Assembly (NCBI GenBank): GCA_945952355.1
Contig: CAMFIW010000211.1
Span: 1 to 5,831, forward strand
Direction of reading: 5' to 3'
DNA length: 5,831 bases
DNA from: an uncultured Phenylobacterium sp.
GTDB taxonomy: Bacteria; Pseudomonadota; Alphaproteobacteria; Caulobacterales; Caulobacteraceae
Under the pieces are notes generated by a model. It worked only from the letters and a program-made list of their open reading frames with translations. It was not told the origin of the DNA and searched no databases. Numbering within the stretch: position 1 is the first letter of the stretch; the number at the start of each line of letters is the position of its first letter. The position numbers and the translations under genes were made by a program. Shown here in pieces: positions 1 through 5,831 of the stretch.

Positions 1-362
1 ACCATGGCGGCGCGACGCCGAGCGGCCTGACCCTGCCGCCGGGGGCCCTCACCTCCGCCCCCGGCCGGGCCGCGCCGCCGCCCCAGGCCGCCGCCGCCCC
101 AGGCGGGTCGGCGAGCCTCGCGCGCATCACGCCCGGGCGCGAACCGGCCCTCGAAGCCGCCATCGCCGAGGCCCTGGAGACCGGCCAGCCGGCCCGCTGG
201 AACGACGAGGAGGGCGTCTATTCCGGCAGCGCGACAGTCGTCGCCGGCCGCGGCGACAGCTGCCGCACCTACAGCTACACCGTCCGCCGCGGCGTCGAAT
301 CCTGGACCTCCCCGCCCCGCACCGCCTGCCGCGACGAGAACGGAGACTGGGGCCGCCTCTGA
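1..362 (+). CDS. C-terminal part of a surface-antigen-like protein (RT0821/Lpp0805 / 17 kDa antigen type), 5' end outside window
   Basis: The open frame enters from the left edge (first full codon at 3) and ends with TGA at 360-362, giving 119 visible residues. Residues 1-45 are a low-complexity Ala/Pro/Gly linker. From about residue 48 a folded tail begins: a short helix (EPALEAAIAEALETG), then W66, a beta-rich stretch with C87 in SCRTYSYTV, and a closing TACRDENGDW segment with C109. This W...CR-Y...ACR-x-x-G-x-W pattern resembles the C-terminal domain of RT0821/Lpp0805-type surface proteins, which are usually small exported or lipid-anchored envelope proteins. The two cysteines could form a disulfide if the protein is periplasmic. 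Third codon positions are almost all G or C in this frame, supporting it as coding. The export signal would lie upstream, so localisation is inferred, and the family call is from pattern memory. The gene converges on the aldo/keto reductase with only 16 bp between the stops. Confidence 0.68.
   Translation, partial: HGGATPSGLTLPPGALTSAPGRAAPPPQAAAAPGGSASLARITPGREPALEAAIAEALETGQPARWNDEEGVYSGSATVVAGRGDSCRTYSYTVRRGVESWTSPPRTACRDENGDWGRL
73..104. repeat. Perfect 16-bp tandem duplication in the linker of the surface-protein gene
   Basis: Positions 73-88 and 89-104 are identical 16-bp units (CGCCGCCGCCCCAGGC) placed head to tail. The period is not a multiple of three, so the two copies are read in different frames, as Ala/Pro/Gln-rich and then Ala/Pro/Gly-rich residues. 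Gain or loss of one copy would shift the frame. G/C-rich third positions upstream and downstream agree with the frame as it stands. Confidence 0.85.
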
Positions 363-371
363 TCCTCGCCC

Positions 372-1389
<1,018 letters not shown>

Positions 1390-1719
1390 CTATTGGTCGG
1401 CGGTTTCGCCGAACACCCGCCGCGCGACCCCGACCGCGGTGGCCGCCGTGGGCCAGCCGGCATAGAATGCGAGATGGGTGATCGCCTCGACGAGCTCTTC
1501 GCGCGTGACCCCGTTCTGAAGCGCCAGCCGTAGATGCGTCGGAAGCTCGTTCGTCCGATAGAGCGCCACCAGCGCCGCGACGGTCACCAGACTCCGGTCG
1601 CGCGGCGACAGGCCCGGTCTGCGCCAGACGTCGCCGAACAGCACCTCGTCCGTAATGGCGGCGAGCGCCGGGGCGATGTCGCCCATCGCCAGATGCGCGC
1701 GGCTGGAAGCGCCGGTCAT
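1390..1719 (-). CDS. Carboxymuconolactone decarboxylase (CMD) family protein
   Basis: This is a small all-alpha protein of 109 residues with the CMD/AhpD fold (COG0599 type). Recognisable parts are the helix with RDRSLVTVAALVAL (about 40-53), NELPTHLRLALQNGVTREEL (58-76) and the closing EAITHLAFYAGWPTAATAV stretch (78-96). Conserved polar positions include E58, H62, E75 and H82. It lacks the CxxC pair of AhpD-type peroxidases (there is no cysteine at all), so thiol-based peroxidase activity is unlikely. True gamma-carboxymuconolactone decarboxylase activity in aromatic degradation is not shown, because no other protocatechuate-pathway gene is present and many relatives have no known reaction. 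The start is supported by GAGGAG (1732-1727) 7 nt before the ATG. It is the first gene of the operon with the aldo/keto reductase and is divergent from the LysR gene, a pairing often seen in proteobacteria. Confidence 0.9.
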   Translation of the reverse strand: MTGASSRAHLAMGDIAPALAAITDEVLFGDVWRRPGLSPRDRSLVTVAALVALYRTNELPTHLRLALQNGVTREELVEAITHLAFYAGWPTAATAVGVARRVFGETADQ

Positions 1720-1840
1720 CGTCGATCTCCTCGAAATGCCGCCCCACGGCGCGGGGCGTCGATCGAGACTTCAACTAGGCGCTAAGCGGTCACGCGATAA
1801 TCGGCTAAATACGGCATGTGCTTATGAATTATGGTCATGA
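1720..1840. promoter_or_regulatory. Divergent control region between the CMD/reductase operon and the LysR gene
   Basis: This 121-bp intergenic region must carry both promoters and, by analogy with LysR-type systems, the regulator's binding site. The half next to the LysR gene is A+T-richer (1796-1835), including a GATAAT at 1796-1801 that could serve as a plus-strand -10 element, but no well-spaced -35 accompanies it. A partial dyad with outer CATG arms lies at 1815-1818 and 1836-1839 and reaches the LysR start codon; it is a candidate operator for autoregulation. CGCTAAGCG at 1781-1789 region is another small palindrome. On the operon side, GCCCC (1741-1745) and GGGGC (1753-1757) could form a 5-bp hairpin in the CMD leader, just before its ribosome binding site. 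None of these sites is proven. Confidence 0.5.
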
Positions 1841-2737
1841 ATGTCGCGCGCTGAACTTTCCGAACTCAACGCCCTCCTCCTGGTCGCCGAGCTTCGCAGC
1901 TTCACGCGCGCGGCCGCACGCCTGGGTACGTCGCAGTCCGCGCTAAGCCATACGGTGCGGCGGTTGGAGGAGCGGCTGGGTGTCCGCTTGCTCACGCGCA
2001 CGACCCGCAGCGTCGCGCCGACGGAGGCCGGCCAGCGCCTCATGGACTCCTTGCGGCCGGCCCTCGAGGAGATCGACGCGAGGCTCGACGATCTGACGGC
2101 GCTCCGCGAGAGGCCGGCCGGCACAATCCGCATCACCGTCAGCGAAACCGCCGCCGACACCATCCTGTGGCCTGCGCTCGCACGATTCCTTCCCGACTAT
2201 CCCGACATCCAGGTCGAGTTGGTCGTCGACCAGGCGCTCACCGACATCGTCGCCGGCCGCTTCGACGCCGGCGTGCGCCTCGGTGAGCACCTCGAGAAGG
2301 ACATGGTGGCGGTGCCGATCGGGCCGCCGCTGCGCATGGCGGTGGTCGGAGCGCCGGCCTATTTCGCGCGCCGGACGCCCCCGCGCACCCCGCACGACCT
2401 GTCGGACCACGACTGCATCAACCTGCGCCTGGCGACCGCTGGAGGGCTCTACGCCTGGGAATTCGAGAAGGATGGCCGCGAACTCAACGTGCGGGTCACC
2501 GGCGCACTGACCTTCAGCCGCGCGCCCCTGACCGTCCGCGCTGCGGAGGACGGCTTCGGGCTCGCCTGCGTTCCGGAGGACCACGTCGCCTCGCGTCTCG
2601 CCGAGGGCCGCCTCGTGCGTGTGCTGGAAGACTGGTGTCCGCCCTTTGCGGGCTATCACCTCTACTATCCCAGTCGCCGGCATCAGCCCGCGGCCTTCGC
2701 TCTCCTGGTGGACGCCCTTCGGTACCGCGACGCCTAG
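1841..2737 (+). CDS. LysR-type transcriptional regulator (CrgA-like group)
   Basis: A 298-residue DNA-binding regulator of normal length for the family. The N-terminal winged helix-turn-helix spans about residues 5-64: FTRAAARLGTSQSALSHTVR (21-40) is the HTH, followed by RLEERLGVRLLTRTTRSVAPTEAG. A linker helix (about 66-90) leads to a substrate-binding domain from about 94 to 290, with IRITVSETAADTILWPALARF, the DAGVRLGE motif (142-149) and a C-terminal YYPSRRHQPAAFALLVDALR, all typical of the CrgA-like subgroup. The inducer is unknown. The ATG at 1841 is the first possible start, since an in-frame TGA sits directly before it (1838-1840), and no convincing Shine-Dalgarno precedes it. It is divergent from the CMD/aldo-keto reductase operon, the usual geometry for a LysR regulator controlling its neighbour and repressing itself. 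Its 3' end converges on the acetyltransferase gene 26 bp away. Confidence 0.95.
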   Translation: MSRAELSELNALLLVAELRSFTRAAARLGTSQSALSHTVRRLEERLGVRLLTRTTRSVAPTEAGQRLMDSLRPALEEIDARLDDLTALRERPAGTIRITVSETAADTILWPALARFLPDYPDIQVELVVDQALTDIVAGRFDAGVRLGEHLEKDMVAVPIGPPLRMAVVGAPAYFARRTPPRTPHDLSDHDCINLRLATAGGLYAWEFEKDGRELNVRVTGALTFSRAPLTVRAAEDGFGLACVPEDHVASRLAEGRLVRVLEDWCPPFAGYHLYYPSRRHQPAAFALLVDALRYRDA

Positions 2738-2754
2738 GGACGCCGGTCCCCAGG
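2733..2754. terminator. Hairpin at the LysR/acetyltransferase convergent junction
   Basis: CCTAGGGAC (2733-2741) and GTCCCCAGG (2746-2754) pair around a GCCG loop. On the plus strand the stem has 5 perfect inner pairs, one A-C mismatch and 3 outer pairs. In minus-strand RNA the mismatch becomes a G-U wobble, giving a 9-bp stem, so the structure favours the acetyltransferase transcript. It contains the LysR TAG stop (2735-2737) and begins 9 bp beyond the acetyltransferase stop. There is no T-tract on either side. Confidence 0.5.
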
Positions 2755-2763
2755 TTCCGTTCC

Positions 2764-4068
2764 TCAGGCCGCGGCGTCCTTCGGACGCGCGCGCCAGCGG
2801 GCGATGCGGCCTTTCACGATGGGCCCCCATTTGGCCCGAAACCGTCGGACGGCCTTCTCGGCCCGCTCGGCGGCGACCACCGCCGCCCCCACGGGGGTGC
2901 AGGCGATGATGAAGGTGTCATACCGGTCCTCGCGGTCGGCCCACCGCGCCTTGTAGTCCTCCTGGGTCAGGCGGAAGTCGAGGTCCAGCCCGCGCGACAT
3001 GGCGAGGCGCGCGCAGTCCTGGATCAGCAGCATGCCCGGCGAGAAGTCACGATAGGCGGGGTCGTAGGTGGTCACCACGTACTCGCAACGCCGGTCCCCG
3101 TTGACCAGCACACAGGCGGCGATAGGGGTTCCGCTGAGCGCCAGCACCCAGACCTCGAGCGGATCGACGCCAGCGCCGGCCGGCCGGGCCGCCAACGCGT
3201 GGAAGAACGCTTCCCCCTGGTCGCGGCGCAGCCATCCGCTGGGGTCGCGACGGCCTTCGAGCCAGGCCCGCTTCTGGGCGAAGATCCAGTCGATGGCCTG
3301 GGGTCCCCGCTCCGGTCCGGACCAGCGCTCGAATGTCACCTCGCCCGTCTCCGAGAGCCGCTTCCGCGCGGTCCGAAGCCAGTTGGTCAGGCTCTTGGAA
3401 GTCGCACGGAGCCAGCGGTCGGGGTCCGTGTCCAGGCTGGTGCTGGCCACCAGGGAAAGCGCCGTGCCCTCGCGCCGAAACGCCGGGTCGCGGGCGATGA
3501 GCCGCGCCTCGGTGGAACCCTTGATCGGGGAGTCGATAGCGGCCCCTCCGAGCCGATCGTCCTCCGTCCAATTGCGGACATTGTAGACGCGCAGGACATC
3601 GGCGAGGCCCTTGGCCGCCGCGAGCCCCGCCTCATGGGCGGGCGCGAACGCCGGGTCCCGTCTCAGGATCGGACCGGCATAGTCCTCGTTGGCGCCATAG
3701 CCCAGGTGGGTGGCGCCGCGCCCGAGGCGCTCCGGAATGGTCTGAAGAGGCCACAGCAGGGCGAGCATGCCGTCCTGCCGGACCTCGATCACCGCCAGCC
3801 GACGATCCTTCGACGCCGCCCCGGCGCGCCATGCGGCGATCACATAGTCAGGCGCCAGGGAGCCGGAATGGTCGTAGGCAGTGCCCCGAAGAAGTTCCTC
3901 CCACTCGGCTCTCAGAGCCTCGACCGCCGTGATGTCGTCGTGAACGACGACGGAGATTTCAGGCGCGCGCGACATCAGCGCGTCCGGTCGATCAGACAAG
4001 ACGCGCCCTTGACGGACCGCCTCCGGGTCGTCCGCCGTCTCTTTTGACGCCATGTCTTCGCTCAGCAT
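2764..4068 (-). CDS. GNAT-fold acetyltransferase, CelD/BcsL-like (BioF2-like domain)
   Basis: A predicted cytosolic acyltransferase of 434 residues from the proposed start. After a variable N-terminus of about 35 residues comes a first domain (ISVVVHDDITAVEALRAEWE..., then LAPDYVIAAWRAG), in the pattern of CelD/BcsL-like proteins. The KSLTNWLRTARKRLSETGEV segment (about 225-244) precedes the GNAT core: EVWVLALSGTPIAACVLV (about 305-322), YDPAYRDFSPGMLL (335-348) and LDFRLTQEDYKARW (363-376) with the family's Y-K pair. Relatives are linked to exopolysaccharide or cellulose synthesis, but no polysaccharide gene is visible here, so the acceptor is unknown. The start is uncertain. The frame stays open to a TTG at 4176, but that part is A+T-richer and lacks a ribosome binding site. 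ATG at 4068 (preceded by AGGGTGGG), 4053 or 3975 are the realistic starts; the conserved part begins just after 3975. The gene is monocistronic and converges on LysR. Confidence 0.83.
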   Translation of the reverse strand: MLSEDMASKETADDPEAVRQGRVLSDRPDALMSRAPEISVVVHDDITAVEALRAEWEELLRGTAYDHSGSLAPDYVIAAWRAGAASKDRRLAVIEVRQDGMLALLWPLQTIPERLGRGATHLGYGANEDYAGPILRRDPAFAPAHEAGLAAAKGLADVLRVYNVRNWTEDDRLGGAAIDSPIKGSTEARLIARDPAFRREGTALSLVASTSLDTDPDRWLRATSKSLTNWLRTARKRLSETGEVTFERWSGPERGPQAIDWIFAQKRAWLEGRRDPSGWLRRDQGEAFFHALAARPAGAGVDPLEVWVLALSGTPIAACVLVNGDRRCEYVVTTYDPAYRDFSPGMLLIQDCARLAMSRGLDLDFRLTQEDYKARWADREDRYDTFIIACTPVGAAVVAAERAEKAVRRFRAKWGPIVKGRIARWRARPKDAAA

Positions 4069-4179
4069 CACCCACCCTGGTATCGCGGCGAACGCGCCGA
4101 AGATGGAAAGGTTTCCGCTACAAAGTCTTTCGAATTCGGAATCATTGTCACCCCGAAGACTCACACGACCTACCAACGC

Positions 4180-4191
4180 TCGAATATTCGA
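4180..4191. repeat. Perfect 12-bp palindrome, possible operator
   Basis: TCGAATATTCGA is a perfect palindrome in the divergent intergenic region. A related shorter palindrome, CGAATTCG, lies at 4131-4138, with centres 51 bp apart, about five helical turns. Both share CGAA/TTCG arms, so they could be two sites for one dimeric regulator. No regulator gene is adjacent to them, and short palindromes also occur by chance. Confidence 0.35.
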
Positions 4192-4212
4192 TGGGTTGCG
4201 ATCAGAGGTTTT

Positions 4213-4241
4213 ATTCTTCGTTTCGCCATTTGATTGATCAA
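4213..4241 (-). promoter_or_regulatory. Candidate promoter for the acetyltransferase gene
   Basis: Read on the minus strand, TTGATC (4241-4236) matches the -35 consensus at 4 of 6 bases. It is followed after 17 nt by AAGAAT (4218-4213), 4 of 6 matches to the -10 consensus. Transcription would start near 4205, leaving a leader of roughly 137 nt to the ATG at 4068 and placing both CGAA/TTCG palindromes inside the leader. The match is modest and sits in A+T-rich DNA, where such matches arise easily. Confidence 0.28.
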
Positions 4242-4454
4242 GTTCGGCGAGTTCGCCCGTCCACCATCTGCTCTACTCGCGATCAACTATCGCATCGAGC
4301 GCACGCGGAGCTCGAATTAGCCGCCACCTTCCGACCGGCCGGCCCGCGGTGGTTCCACGCCTCGCCAGGTCGTTGCGCTTCCCGCGCGCGCCCGGCATCG
4401 TAGGTCGTGCGCCGGTGTCGGTCGCCGGCGTGGCCCCGTGCGTCGGAGTGCAGG

Positions 4455-5831
4455 ATGAACGCTCGACTTGCCGCCCCGCTCTTCGCCCTCGCGCTGGCGA
4501 CCGGCGCGGCCGCTCAGGATGAGCACCACCACCACCCGGCGCCCGAGCGCCTGGGCGCAGTCGACTTCCGGACCAGCTGCGCGCCGGCCACCGCGTCCGC
4601 CTTCGACCGTGCGGTGGCCCTCCTCCACTCCTTCGCCTACGAGGACGCCGACAAGGGGTTCGCCCAGGTCGCCGCGACCGACCCCTCCTGCGCCATGGCT
4701 CACTGGGGACGCGCCATGACCCACTACCACCAGCTCTGGGACGTGCCGGCCGGGGCCGGCCTGGCGGCGGGCGAGGCCGAGATCGGACAGGCGGAGGCCC
4801 TCGCCGCCAAGGCCTCGCCGCGCGAACAGGCGCTCATCGCCGCCCTTGGCGCCTACTATGCCGACACCGCGACCACGCCCCACGCGGTTCGCGCCCTGCG
4901 CTATTCCGACGCCATGGCCAAGGCGGCGCGGGAAAACCCAGGCGACGACGAGGTCGCGACCTTCTACGCACTCTCGCTGGTGGCCACCGCCCCTCCGTCC
5001 GACCGCACTCACGCGCGCCAGAAGCGGGCCGCCGACATCCTGGAGCCGATCTGGACGCGCCAGCCCGACCATCCGGGCGTCCCGCACTACCTGATCCACG
5101 CCTATGACAGCGCCGAACTCGCTCCGCGCGGCCTGTCCGCCGCCCGAGCCTATGCGAAGATCGCCCCCTCGGCGCCCCACGCCCTGCACATGCCCTCGCA
5201 CATTTTCACGCGGCTGGGCCTTTGGGACGACTCGATCGCCTCCAACATCGCCGCGCGCGACGCCGCCCGCGCCCAGGGCGATGTGGGCGAGGCCTTGCAC
5301 GCCATGGACTACCTTACCTACGCCTATCTCCAGCGCGACCGGGCAGCCGACGCGGCGAACGAGGTGGCGGGCCTCGCCAGGCTGACCGGCCTGTCGGGCG
5401 CTGTCTTCAAGATCGGCTATGCCGGCAACGCCATGCCGGTGCGCCTGGCCGTCGAGACCCGCGACTGGGGGAAGGCTGCGGGCCTCCAGCCCCTGCCCGG
5501 CTCGACACCCCAGGTCGCCGCCCTCGTCTGGTGGGCTCGATCGCTCGGCAAGCTGCGGGCGGACAAGCCCGGCTCGGCGGACGACGACATCGCCCAGATC
5601 GCAGCCTGCCGAGACGCGCTGGTCGCCGCTAAGGATTCCTACTGGGCGGCCGAGACCGACGCCTTGCTGCAATCGGCTCAGGCCTGGCGTCTCGCCGCGG
5701 CGGGCGACGGCGCGGCGGCCGTGGCGTCCATGACTGCCGCCGCCGACGAAGAGGACGCCCTTGAGAAACTGCCGCTGACGCCCGGCCCCGTCGTGCCGGC
5801 CCGCGAACAGCTCGGCGAGCTGCTGCTCGCC
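4455..5831 (+). CDS. Secreted tetratricopeptide-repeat protein with conserved histidine motifs, 3' end outside window
   Basis: The frame is open for 459 codons and runs off the right edge; as I recall, relatives exceed 500 residues, so only the end is missing. The ATG at 4455 has GGAG (4445-4448) 6 nt upstream. A signal peptide is clear: MNAR, a hydrophobic stretch (5-18) and a likely cut after GAAA at residue 20, so the mature protein starts at QDEHHHHPAP and is periplasmic or extracellular. The rest is an alpha-solenoid of TPR-like helix pairs: 46-88 (AFDRAVALLHSFAYEDADKG, then DPSCAMAHWGRAM), 145-178, 189-217 and 225-292. Two histidine-dense motifs stand out: HPGVPHYLIHAYD (206-218) and PHALHMPSHIFTRLG (241-255). 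C42 and C79 could form a disulfide. The family is widespread but, to my knowledge, has no assigned function. The histidine clusters could bind metal, which is inference. No partner gene is visible downstream within the window. Confidence 0.85.
   Translation, partial: MNARLAAPLFALALATGAAAQDEHHHHPAPERLGAVDFRTSCAPATASAFDRAVALLHSFAYEDADKGFAQVAATDPSCAMAHWGRAMTHYHQLWDVPAGAGLAAGEAEIGQAEALAAKASPREQALIAALGAYYADTATTPHAVRALRYSDAMAKAARENPGDDEVATFYALSLVATAPPSDRTHARQKRAADILEPIWTRQPDHPGVPHYLIHAYDSAELAPRGLSAARAYAKIAPSAPHALHMPSHIFTRLGLWDDSIASNIAARDAARAQGDVGEALHAMDYLTYAYLQRDRAADAANEVAGLARLTGLSGAVFKIGYAGNAMPVRLAVETRDWGKAAGLQPLPGSTPQVAALVWWARSLGKLRADKPGSADDDIAQIAACRDALVAAKDSYWAAETDALLQSAQAWRLAAAGDGAAAVASMTAAADEEDALEKLPLTPGPVVPAREQLGELLLA

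Larger units (their letters stand above)
4069..4454. other. Divergent intergenic region with an A+T-richer core and short palindromes
   Basis: No convincing gene lies in these 386 bp between the divergent acetyltransferase and TPR genes. In 4141-4260, 58 of 120 bases are G or C, far below the flanking genes, as expected for a promoter region but unusually long. Palindromes include GGAAA-N2-TTTCC (4105-4116), CGAATTCG (4131-4138), TCGAATATTCGA (4180-4191) and TTGATCAA (4234-4241). The part next to the TPR gene (about 4315-4454) returns to high GC and could form a hairpin from CGCCGG (4410-4415) with CCGGCG (4425-4430), upstream of the GGAG ribosome binding site (4445-4448). If the acetyltransferase starts further upstream or downstream, the left boundary moves accordingly. 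Confidence 0.6.

Noticed and set aside
1390..1719. Possible AhpD-type peroxidase
   Set aside because: The protein has no cysteine, so the CxxC active site of AhpD is absent. It is kept as a CMD-family protein of unknown reaction.
2635..4047. A 470-codon plus-strand open frame opposite the acetyltransferase gene
   Set aside because: It is antisense to a gene with clear GNAT-type motifs, has low-complexity composition, and has no ribosome binding site or recognisable domain.
4230..4293. A plus-strand promoter for the TPR gene in the A+T-rich core
   Set aside because: TTGATT/TTGATC hexamers have no acceptable -10 at 16-18 nt, and TATCGC at about 4288 has no -35. No call was made.
4044..4403. 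Small plus-strand open frames (4044-4403 and 4052-4237) in the A+T-rich intergenic region
   Set aside because: No ribosome binding site, no recognisable domain, and they overlap the 5' end of the acetyltransferase gene on the other strand. Codon use does not resemble the neighbours.
4479..4550. The HHHH run after the signal peptide as a cloning tag
   Set aside because: It is only four histidines, encoded in normal genomic context directly after a natural cleavage site, with no vector sequence around it.
4317..5672. A 451-codon minus-strand open frame opposite the TPR gene
   Set aside because: Its Gly/Arg/Val-rich translation is typical of antisense reading in GC-rich DNA. The plus strand has a signal peptide, TPR pattern and ribosome binding site.

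Overview
The window is high-GC DNA (visibly around 70% in the genes) with strong G/C preference at third codon positions and tightly packed genes. The gene families (an RT0821/Lpp0805-like surface protein, a CrgA-type LysR regulator, a CelD/BcsL-type acetyltransferase and a secreted TPR protein) suggest a Gram-negative alphaproteobacterium, perhaps of the Caulobacterales. That placement is inference from gene content and composition. No rRNA, tRNA, CRISPR array, insertion sequence or phage gene is visible.

Layout from left to right. (1) Positions 1-362 hold the C-terminal end of a plus-strand gene for a surface-antigen-like protein. (2) On the minus strand lies a two-gene operon, a carboxymuconolactone decarboxylase (CMD) family protein (1390-1719) followed by an aldo/keto reductase (379-1365). 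It is transcribed away from a LysR-type regulator (1841-2737, plus strand) across a 121-bp shared control region. (3) A minus-strand gene for a CelD/BcsL-type GNAT acetyltransferase (2764 to about 4068) converges on the regulator gene. (4) Between it and the last gene lies a divergent intergenic region of about 386 bp (4069-4454). Its middle is clearly A+T-richer than the surroundings and carries short palindromes. (5) A secreted, histidine-rich TPR protein runs on the plus strand from 4455 past the right edge.

The best functional unit is the divergent trio: a LysR activator or repressor next to a small CMD-fold enzyme and an NADPH-dependent aldo/keto reductase. This is a common proteobacterial arrangement, presumably a small redox or detoxification module controlled by its neighbour. 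The acetyltransferase and TPR genes are divergent and may share control elements, but nothing in the sequence links their functions. Both convergent junctions (surface protein/reductase and regulator/acetyltransferase) are very short, and each carries a hairpin that overlaps a stop codon.

I see no clear new multi-gene system. The items most worth a second look are the secreted TPR protein with its clustered histidines, the A+T-rich palindromic intergenic region, and the paired stop-codon hairpins.
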